DNA of 64,000 nt, taken from contig JBNOAI010000009.1 of assembly GCA_050283925.1 (NCBI GenBank), forward strand, positions 186,001 to 250,000. The letters run 5' to 3'. A model generated the notes under the pieces. That model was given only the letters and a program-made list of their open reading frames with translations. It had not been told where the DNA came from and made no database searches. Position numbers and translations under genes: made by a program. This DNA is from ZC4RG25 sp023428365 (GTDB lineage Bacteria; Pseudomonadota; Alphaproteobacteria; Rhizobiales; Hyphomicrobiaceae). How positions within the stretch are numbered: the first letter of the stretch is position 1; each line of letters opens with the position of its first letter. Below, piece after piece: positions 58,044-64,000 of the stretch.

Positions 58044-60041
58044 TCAGGCGGCCCGCGATTGCGGCTCCAACAGCCTGATAATGTCCAGCATGATTTCGTT
58101 GAGCTGAAAATCTTTCGGCGTGTAGATGGCGGCAACCCCCATCGCCTTCAATGCCGCAGCATCTTCCGGCGGTATAATGCCGCCGACAACCACTGGAACG
58201 TCGGCCAATCCCTCACGCTGCATGCCAGCCATCACGTGTTGTAGAAGCGGCAGGTGCGAGCCGGAAAGAACCGACAACCCGATGACATGCACACTTTCCT
58301 CGAGCGCCGCGCGCACGAGCTGGTCCGGTGTCAGCCGGATGCCCTCGTAGACGACCTCCATGCCGCAGTCTCGCGCGCGGACTGCGATTTGCTCCGCACC
58401 GTTCGAATGACCGTCCAGTCCCGGCTTTCCGACCAGCAGCTTCACCGGACGGCCCAGCCGTTCGGCGGCCCGACGCACTTCGGCACGGACGATTGCCACG
58501 CCAGCCCCGTCGCTGCCTGCCGCCTGCCCGACCCCCGTCGGCGCGCGGTACTCACCAAATATCCGGCGCAGCGTTGCGCCCCACTCACCCGTGGTCACGC
58601 CCGCCTTGGCGCACGCAATTGACGGCTCCATGACGTTGCGCCCTTCGCTCGCGGCTCGCGCGAGTTCCGCAAGTGCGGCGGTCACGGATGCCATGTCGCG
58701 ACCCTGACGCCACGCGCCCAGACGAGCGATCTGCTCCGCTTCTGTTTCTGGGCCAACGGTCAGCACGGCGCCTTCGCCCGCCGATAGCGGCGACGACTCG
58801 GTCTCGGTGAAGCGATTGACGCCGACGACGACCTGCTCGCCGCTCTCGATCCGTCCCAGACGCGCCGTGTTGCTCTCAACCAGACGCCGCTTCATGTAGT
58901 CGATGGCAGCGACGGCTCCGCCCATCCGTTCAATCGTGGCGAGTTCGGCTCGCGCATCCTGCTTGAGTTGGTCAACCTTACGCTCGATCTCTGCAGAACC
59001 GTCGAAGATGTCTCCATATTCCAGAAGATCCGTTTCATAGGCCAGGATCTGCTGCATCCTCAGTGACCATTGCTGATCCCATGGCCGAGGCAGCCCCAGC
59101 GCCTCGTTCCACGCAGGTAATTGCACAGCACGCGCCCTCGCCCGTTTCGACAGCGTCACCGCCAGCATCTCGATCAGGATGCGATAGACGTTGTTTTCCG
59201 GCTGTTGCTCGGTCAGCCCCAGTGAGTTGACCTGGACACCGTAACGGAACAGCCTGTGCTTAGGATCGCTCACGCCGTAGCGGTCACGCGTGATCTCGTC
59301 CCACAACTCGGCGAACGCGCGCATCTTGCAGATCTCGGTGATGAACCGCAGACCTGCATTCACAAAGAATGAGACGCGTCCAACGACTGCGCCGAACGCC
59401 TCCGCATCAACGGCACCGGATGCCTTGACCGTGTCCAACACGGCGATCGCGGTCGCCAGCGCAAACGCGACTTCCTGAACAGGCGTCGCCCCGGCCTCTT
59501 GCAGGTGATAGGAACACACATTCGTCGGGTTCCACTTCGGCACCTCGCTGCACGAGAACACGATCGTGTCCCGGATCAATCGCAGCGATGGCTCGGGCGG
59601 AAATACGTATGTGCCGCGGGACAAGTACTCCTTGATGATGTCGTTCTGGATCGTGCCCGTGAGCGCACCGCGCGGCGCCCCCTGCTCGTCAGCAACCGCG
59701 ATATAAAGCGCAAACAGCCAAGCCGCCGTCGCGTTGATGGTCATGGAGGTATTCATGCGGTCGAGCGGAATGCCGTCGAGCAGCGTGCGCATATCGCCGA
59801 TATGCCCGATCGGTACACCGACCTTCCCGACTTCACCGAACGCGAGCACGTGGTCGCTGTCATACCCGGTCTGGGTTGGCAGATCGAAGGCGATGGAAAG
59901 GCCGGTCTGCCCCTTGGCGAGGTTGCGCCGATACAGGGCGTTTGATTCGACCGCGTTGGAATGCCCCGCGTAGGTCCGGATCATCCAGGGCTTATCGCGC
60001 TGGATTTCGGCTGCCCTGTCTTCCGGATTGGACCGGACCAT
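58044..60041 (-). CDS. ecm: Ethylmalonyl-CoA mutase (MeaA-type, adenosylcobalamin-dependent)
   Basis: A 665-residue single-chain mutase joining the (beta/alpha)8 catalytic domain and a C-terminal B12 domain. It turns ethylmalonyl-CoA into methylsuccinyl-CoA in the ethylmalonyl-CoA pathway. Catalytic-domain pieces: KPWMIRTYAGHSNAVESNAL, FDLPTQTGYDSDH, LDRMNTSMTINATAAWLFAL; B12 binding by D543-G-H545 in GLDGHSNGAEQ. The PLDRMNTSMT and single-polypeptide form fit MeaA/Ecm better than methylmalonyl-CoA mutase. AAGGAG lies 8 bases before the ATG at 60041. ccr, the preceding pathway enzyme, begins at 63711 in the opposite direction. Confidence 0.9.
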   Translation of the reverse strand: MVRSNPEDRAAEIQRDKPWMIRTYAGHSNAVESNALYRRNLAKGQTGLSIAFDLPTQTGYDSDHVLAFGEVGKVGVPIGHIGDMRTLLDGIPLDRMNTSMTINATAAWLFALYIAVADEQGAPRGALTGTIQNDIIKEYLSRGTYVFPPEPSLRLIRDTIVFSCSEVPKWNPTNVCSYHLQEAGATPVQEVAFALATAIAVLDTVKASGAVDAEAFGAVVGRVSFFVNAGLRFITEICKMRAFAELWDEITRDRYGVSDPKHRLFRYGVQVNSLGLTEQQPENNVYRILIEMLAVTLSKRARARAVQLPAWNEALGLPRPWDQQWSLRMQQILAYETDLLEYGDIFDGSAEIERKVDQLKQDARAELATIERMGGAVAAIDYMKRRLVESNTARLGRIESGEQVVVGVNRFTETESSPLSAGEGAVLTVGPETEAEQIARLGAWRQGRDMASVTAALAELARAASEGRNVMEPSIACAKAGVTTGEWGATLRRIFGEYRAPTGVGQAAGSDGAGVAIVRAEVRRAAERLGRPVKLLVGKPGLDGHSNGAEQIAVRARDCGMEVVYEGIRLTPDQLVRAALEESVHVIGLSVLSGSHLPLLQHVMAGMQREGLADVPVVVGGIIPPEDAAALKAMGVAAIYTPKDFQLNEIMLDIIRLLEPQSRAA

Positions 60042-60149
60042 CGGAACGGCTCCTTCGCAAGTGCAGCAGGAGCTTACCGCAACCGCGAGAATCCGCAAAC
60101 GGACTTTACCGCCACGAGCCGGATGCGCGATCTCGCCGCAAACAACAAA

Positions 60150-60179
60150 AGAAAAGGGCGCATTGGAGCGCCCTTTTCT
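60150..60179 (-). terminator. Terminator of the TRAP operon
   Basis: AGAAAAGGGCGC and GCGCCCTTTTCT form a twelve-base perfect stem around a six-base loop, with a T-run on the minus-strand 3' side. It lies 11 bases after dctM and before the ecm start, so it ends the TRAP transcript and insulates ecm. Confidence 0.85.
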
Positions 60180-60190
60180 AATTTACCGGA

Positions 60191-61486
60191 TTACAGCCAG
60201 CCGGGCACTAGCAAGCGAGGCAGCCAGAGAACCGTCTCCGGAACCAGCGAGCACAGGAAGACCACGAACAAGATCGGCATCATCATGATGTGCAGCAGCT
60301 TCTGAATTCTGATCATCGGCACGCCGGCAACCGCACAGGACGTCATCGCCGCCAATCCAAGCGGTGGCGTCAGGAGACCGAACGCCTGATTCATCACCAC
60401 GGCGACGCCGAGATGCACCGGATGAATGCCAACCTCCATCGCTACCGGATGAATAATCGGCGCAAAGATCAGGATCGCAGGTAGAGCGTCGAGGAATGTG
60501 CCGAGGAACAGGTTGATCAACACAATCATCAGCATCACGACCATCCAATCGTTGCTGATACCGAGGATCAGATCCGTCGCCATTTCCGGCACTTGATAGA
60601 AGGCCAGCACCCAACCGAACAGCGAAGCGCCGCATACGCAGAACAGCACCTGCGCAAACTGCACTGCCGAGTCGCCCAAAATGCCCGGCAGGTCACGCCA
60701 GCGGATTGACCGGAACACGAACATTGCCAGAAAGAACGCATAGACGGCAGCAATGGAGGCAGACTCCGTCGGCGTGAAAACACCACCGACCATGCCGACA
60801 ACAATGATCGCCGGCACGCCGAGCGGCCACGCGGCTTCTCTGATGCCTGCGCCGACAGCCTTGAAGCCGAGGAATTTCGGATGCTCGCGCGGGAAGTCAT
60901 ACTTCACGGCGAAGATGTGCGACTGGATCATCAGGGCAACGCCCATGATGATGCCCGGAATGATGCCGCCAATCAGCAAGGCACCAATCGAAACACCGAC
61001 TGTGGCGCCGTAGACCACCATCAGGATGGACGGCGGGATGACGACACCCATTGTCGAGGTACAGGCGGTGAGGCAGACGGAAAAGCGTTCGTCATAGCCG
61101 CGCTTGATCATTGCCGGATGGAAAATTGCACCCAGCGCCGCGGCATCAGCCGTCGAACTGCCGGAGATGCCCGACAGGAACATACCGACGACAACATTCA
61201 CATGCGCCAGCCCACCGCGCAGATGGCCGACCATGGCCATCGCCAGCTTGACCAGCCGTTCCGAAATGCCGCCGATGCTCATGATGGCGCCAGCGAGGAA
61301 GAAGAAGGGCAGAGCCAGCAGCGTGAAACTGTTGATGCCCTGATACATCTGCTGCACGGCAACGGTCAGAGGCAGATCCGCATACCAGATCACCAGCACC
61401 GACGACAGGATCAGCGCGAACGAAATCGGCATGCCGACGATCAGCGTGACAACGAGGCCGCCAAACAAGAGAGTAAGCGGGTTCAT
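60191..61486 (-). CDS. dctM: TRAP transporter large permease subunit (DctM)
   Basis: A 431-residue integral membrane protein with about a dozen helices, the ion-coupled transport subunit of a tripartite ATP-independent periplasmic transporter. DctM hallmarks are FFFLAGAIMSIGGISERLVKLAMAMVGHLRGGLAHVNVVVGMFLSGISGSSTADAAALG and NLFLGTFLDALPAILIFAPIIHP. Its start overlaps the dctQ stop by four bases (ATGA). It is the last gene of dctPQM, ended by a hairpin. Confidence 0.95.
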   Translation of the reverse strand: MNPLTLLFGGLVVTLIVGMPISFALILSSVLVIWYADLPLTVAVQQMYQGINSFTLLALPFFFLAGAIMSIGGISERLVKLAMAMVGHLRGGLAHVNVVVGMFLSGISGSSTADAAALGAIFHPAMIKRGYDERFSVCLTACTSTMGVVIPPSILMVVYGATVGVSIGALLIGGIIPGIIMGVALMIQSHIFAVKYDFPREHPKFLGFKAVGAGIREAAWPLGVPAIIVVGMVGGVFTPTESASIAAVYAFFLAMFVFRSIRWRDLPGILGDSAVQFAQVLFCVCGASLFGWVLAFYQVPEMATDLILGISNDWMVVMLMIVLINLFLGTFLDALPAILIFAPIIHPVAMEVGIHPVHLGVAVVMNQAFGLLTPPLGLAAMTSCAVAGVPMIRIQKLLHIMMMPILFVVFLCSLVPETVLWLPRLLVPGWL

Positions 61487-62001
61487 ACGATTGAATTTCC
61501 AGATGAAGGCGGCTCTAGAGACGGCTTGCCCGCAATGAAATCGCTAACATCTCGCGCCAGATCGACGAGCACAGCGAGGATCATATAGGCACCACTGATC
61601 GGCACCACGATTGTGGGCAAAAACAATGAGATGCCTAAGGCGGGAGACAGGCGATCGATGCTGAGGACCGTATAATTCCAGCCCTCGACCAAAAGCAGCA
61701 GCGCGCCGGCCAAAATCGAAAGATCGATCAGAAGACGCTGAAACACCGCAACGCGGCCAGTCAAAATATTCGGAAGAAAATCAAAGCTGAGATGGATTTT
61801 CCGCCTCACTCCAACGGCAGCACCAAGAAATACGCACCAGATGAATGCGAAGATCGAAAGTTCTTCGCCCCACAGGAACGATGCGTTGAATCCATAGCGC
61901 ATTACGACGGTGATAAACACACCGATCGTGATGAACGCTAGAAGGAAAGCGAGCAGTGGGACGATCACCCACCGCTCGCTGAGTTCCAAATAACGGCTCA
62001 T
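61483..62001 (-). CDS. dctQ: TRAP transporter small permease subunit (DctQ)
   Basis: A 172-residue four-helix membrane protein partnering with DctM. It shows the DctQ features YGFNASFLWGEELSIFAFIWCVFLGAAVGVRRKIHLSFDFL. It starts 22 bases after dctP on the same strand and overlaps dctM (ATGA), indicating translational coupling. Confidence 0.93.
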   Translation of the reverse strand: MSRYLELSERWVIVPLLAFLLAFITIGVFITVVMRYGFNASFLWGEELSIFAFIWCVFLGAAVGVRRKIHLSFDFLPNILTGRVAVFQRLLIDLSILAGALLLLVEGWNYTVLSIDRLSPALGISLFLPTIVVPISGAYMILAVLVDLARDVSDFIAGKPSLEPPSSGNSIV

Positions 62002-62023
62002 GACTTTTTTTAATCCGCTCTGA

Positions 62024-63022
62024 TCAATTTGCTTTACTGCGGATCATTTCAAGAACGTCGGTCATTTTCAGAGACGCTGCGACTTCATCCTGAACCGGAA
62101 CGATCAAAGCAGAGAACTTTGAGCGATCCGGAACGATGAATTCGGCGCCCCTGGCCTTCATACGATCAATCGCTTCGGCATTGAGCTCTGCGTCGCGCTT
62201 ACGCTGAGCGACGCAAGCCTCCTGAGCGCCATCCATCACGATCTTCTGAATATCCGGCGCAAGCCCATTGAACCGCCGCTCGCTCATCATCAGGAGCGAG
62301 AACGCGCGCTGATGCTCGCTGAGAATGATCGTTTTTGCTGCCTCGTAATGACGGTTGGATTCAATCGTCGACAGAGAATTCTCCGCCGCATCGAGCACAC
62401 CGGTCTGCAGTGACTGGTAGACCTCACCGAAGTTCATCGGCGTCGGGATGGTGCCGAGAGTTGTCCAGATGCGAGCCTCGATCGGGTTGTTCATCACCCG
62501 CATCTTGGTGCCTTTCAGACCGTCCGGATCGTTCGCGGGACCGCGGCGCGTATAGATGTTGCGAACACCAGCGGAGTAAACGCAGAGGAACTTATATCCC
62601 AGCTTCTTTCCCTCGATCAGCGACGTGATCCGCTCCACAAACTTGGGGTCGGTTACAACCCGTTCGAAATGATCGCCATCCTTGAAGAGATAGGAGACGC
62701 TGAAAAGCGCCAGCTCAGGAATAACCGTTGAGGTATTGGCCGCAATCGTGACCGAACCATCCACGGAGCCGAGCCGCAGGCCTTCGAGCATTGCGACTTC
62801 AGAGCCAAGCTGGGCAGCCGGGAATATGTCGACCTGGATCTTGCCACCACTCTTTTCGGCGAGGATCTTTTTGAGTGCCTGATGGCCCTCATCATACATG
62901 CTGCCGACGGGCTGATCGTGCCCAAAACGTAGTTTGGTTTGGGCATTGGCAGGGGCAAACCCGCTCACCAAAACTGCTGAACAGGCGAGCGCTGCAAGCG
63001 CTGTCACAGATCTAAAAAACAT
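62024..63022 (-). CDS. dctP: TRAP transporter substrate-binding protein (DctP)
   Basis: A 332-residue exported receptor: signal peptide MFFRSVTALAALACSAVLVSG then KLRFGHDQPVGSMYDEGHQALKKILAEKSGGKIQVDIFPAAQLGSE, the standard DctP start. The conserved MRVMNNPIEARIWTTLGTIPTPMNFGEVYQSLQTGVLDAAENS region holds the arginine that binds the substrate carboxylate. The ligand is therefore probably a carboxylic acid. The ATG at 63022 follows AGGGGG; an in-frame ATG at 63040 is possible. First gene of the operon, with a perfect palindrome 24 bases upstream. Confidence 0.94.
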   Translation of the reverse strand: MFFRSVTALAALACSAVLVSGFAPANAQTKLRFGHDQPVGSMYDEGHQALKKILAEKSGGKIQVDIFPAAQLGSEVAMLEGLRLGSVDGSVTIAANTSTVIPELALFSVSYLFKDGDHFERVVTDPKFVERITSLIEGKKLGYKFLCVYSAGVRNIYTRRGPANDPDGLKGTKMRVMNNPIEARIWTTLGTIPTPMNFGEVYQSLQTGVLDAAENSLSTIESNRHYEAAKTIILSEHQRAFSLLMMSERRFNGLAPDIQKIVMDGAQEACVAQRKRDAELNAEAIDRMKARGAEFIVPDRSKFSALIVPVQDEVAASLKMTDVLEMIRSKAN

Positions 63023-63045
63023 CACTCCCCCTATTTGCATTATTA

Positions 63046-63060
63046 ATATTTACTAAATAT
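63046..63060. promoter_or_regulatory. Perfect palindromic operator candidate before dctP
   Basis: ATATTTACTAAATAT is a perfect 15-base palindrome around a central C, in a strikingly AT-rich promoter segment of an otherwise GC-rich genome. It lies 24 bases before the dctP ATG and downstream of a minus-strand TTGACG at 63086-63081, where a repressor would cover the -10 or start site. The regulator is not in the window. Confidence 0.6.
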
Positions 63061-63202
63061 CAAGCACTCCGCTGTTCACCCGTCAATCTCAATTTTGTGA
63101 AACCCAAAAAAATGTAAGCGCGAACATTTCTGTGCGCGATGTATCTGCATGGCGATTTTTGCAACGCCGCAAAGCCACTAACCAAAACAGTGAAGAGTCG
63201 AC

Positions 63203-63232
63203 AAAAGGCGGGCCCGTTCTAGCGGGCGCCTA
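63203..63232 (-). terminator. Hairpin at the end of the small membrane protein gene
   Basis: Read on the minus strand, GGCGCCCG and CGGGCCCGCC flank CTAGAA and are followed by TTTTGTC. The stem has a bulge and overlaps the gene's stop codon. A plausible intrinsic terminator. Confidence 0.4.
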
Positions 63233-63524
63233 GGGCCAGGACAGTGCGGTACACGAGGATCGTGGCCACCGCTCCCATCGTCATGCCCATGCCGGCGGCG
63301 ACAGCGACGTCGAGGATTTTTTCGTCGCCAAGCGTGATCCCGTGGTCGCGCCAAACAGCAGTTGCCAGGAAGGCGGCGAACAAAGTCACCGGAGCAGCAA
63401 CAAACGCAAGGGCTGGCGACGGCATCATGGCTTTCATGATTGCGCTTCCGACCATGCAGATCACGACGATCAGCGTGGCGCTGATCCAATCAACCTCAAA
63501 CAGGCTCATCCAGTAATCAATCAT
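63219..63524 (-). CDS. Small membrane protein of unknown function
   Basis: A 101-residue protein of three probable helices: WISATLIVVICMVGSAIMKAMM, ALAFVAAPVTLFAAFLATAVW and VAVAAGMGMTMGAVATILVY. GGGGAG lies 10 bases before the ATG at 63524. It is on the strand opposite ccr, from which it diverges, and upstream of the TRAP operon. No homologue with known function recognised. Confidence 0.7.
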   Translation of the reverse strand: MIDYWMSLFEVDWISATLIVVICMVGSAIMKAMMPSPALAFVAAPVTLFAAFLATAVWRDHGITLGDEKILDVAVAAGMGMTMGAVATILVYRTVLALGAR

Positions 63525-63710
63525 GATGCGAATGCTCCCCCAGAGCGCATTTGCGAGCATAGCATCACTTCGCCAACAAACAGTTTCCGGCGCGGGGCCG
63601 CTTACCTACAGGCGCACCCTCACAACGAAAGATGACCTTTCCGGCGTCCTGCTGCAGTGCAATAATAGTCTCTGTGCGCCGCTCAACCTGAGCCGACCGG
63701 GAGCGAGACC

Positions 63711-64000
63711 ATGTCCAAGTCGAACGCCGCAGTCAGCCACACAGACGATCAGATTCCATCGTTCGCCGCCGCTCCGGCAGTCATCAAGCCGACCAAGTCC
63801 CTCTACGAAATCGGCGAAATCCCACCGTTGGGGCACGTGCCCAAGCAGATGTATGCCTGGGCCATCCGAAAGGAGCGGCATGGCGATCCCGATACAGCAA
63901 TGCAGGTGGAGGTGGTTCCGACCTGGGAGTTGGACAGCCACGACGTGCTGGTGCTCGTGATGGCGGCCGGCGTCAATTACAATGGCGTATGGGCAGCCCT
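63711..64000 (+). CDS. ccr: Crotonyl-CoA carboxylase/reductase, N-terminal part (cut by window edge)
   Basis: The frame from ATG 63711 stays open to the window end (96 full codons). It begins MSKSNAAVSHTDDQIPSF and continues KSLYEIGEIPPLGHVPKQMYAWAIRKERHGDP, VVPTWELDSHDVLVLVMAAGVNYNGVWAAL. This is the conserved start of Ccr, the MDR-family enzyme that reductively carboxylates crotonyl-CoA to ethylmalonyl-CoA, the key step of the ethylmalonyl-CoA pathway. GGGAGCGAG lies just upstream. Pairing with ecm in the same neighbourhood strongly supports the call. Confidence 0.92.
   Translation, partial: MSKSNAAVSHTDDQIPSFAAAPAVIKPTKSLYEIGEIPPLGHVPKQMYAWAIRKERHGDPDTAMQVEVVPTWELDSHDVLVLVMAAGVNYNGVWAA

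Overview
The window reads as a chromosomal segment of an alphaproteobacterium of the order Hyphomicrobiales (Rhizobiales), probably from the Bradyrhizobium/Rhodopseudomonas/Xanthobacteraceae side. The evidence is high GC content by eye, dense house-keeping genes, an RNase E with a long acidic insertion in its S1 domain, the run accB-accC-aat-DUF2155-NDUFA12, a single-chain B12-dependent ribonucleotide reductase, a TIGR02302/DUF4175 protein behind lysA, and the ethylmalonyl-CoA pathway genes ecm and ccr. The genus cannot be fixed from this alone.

Layout. 0-1.2 kb: the prfC end, then a GIY-YIG gene bracketed by four copies of an intergenic palindromic repeat. 1.2-6.8 kb (minus strand): a DHCW cupin, prfB with its programmed +1 frameshift, penicillin-binding protein 1A and an AMIN-domain amidase. 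6.8-10.6 kb: rne behind a leader of nearly 800 bases, closed by a perfect palindromic terminator. 10.6-18.8 kb: an aminotransferase, M48 metalloprotease, DsbA-like oxidoreductase, aroQ, accBC, aat, DUF2155 and NDUFA12. 19-25.6 kb: nrdJ with a structured leader, tRNA-Thr(UGU) and four small or hypothetical genes. 25.7-36.9 kb: redox enzymes, aspartate aminotransferase, lptM, a SAF-domain dehydrogenase, lysA, the DUF4175 membrane protein and a LysR regulator. 37-46.7 kb (minus): an LpxQ-like outer-membrane protein, a PHB-depolymerase-like lipoprotein, and an overlapping alpha-2-macroglobulin/pbpC pair. 46.9-53.3 kb: a hypothetical gene, a gene-poor lower-GC stretch and a two-gene module. That module encodes a very large protein with an N-terminal AAA+ ATPase and a C-terminal HerA-like ATPase, preceded by a 378-residue partner. 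53.7-58 kb: a CAP-domain lipoprotein, small exported proteins, a D,D-carboxypeptidase, tRNA-Leu(CAA) and an AI-2E family permease. 58-64 kb: ethylmalonyl-CoA mutase, a complete TRAP transporter operon and the start of crotonyl-CoA carboxylase/reductase.

How the parts fit. Cell-wall assembly and protection are heavily represented: PBP1A, PBP1C plus alpha-2-macroglobulin, an amidase and a D,D-carboxypeptidase. The right end is a C2/PHB assimilation locus in which ecm and ccr flank a TRAP uptake operon that has a perfect AT-rich palindrome at its promoter. The best candidate for an undescribed system is the AAA+/HerA protein and its partner (48.6-53.3 kb). It stands alone beside an AT-richer gene-poor stretch and has no recognisable nuclease. 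A role in DNA translocation or defence is inference, not shown.
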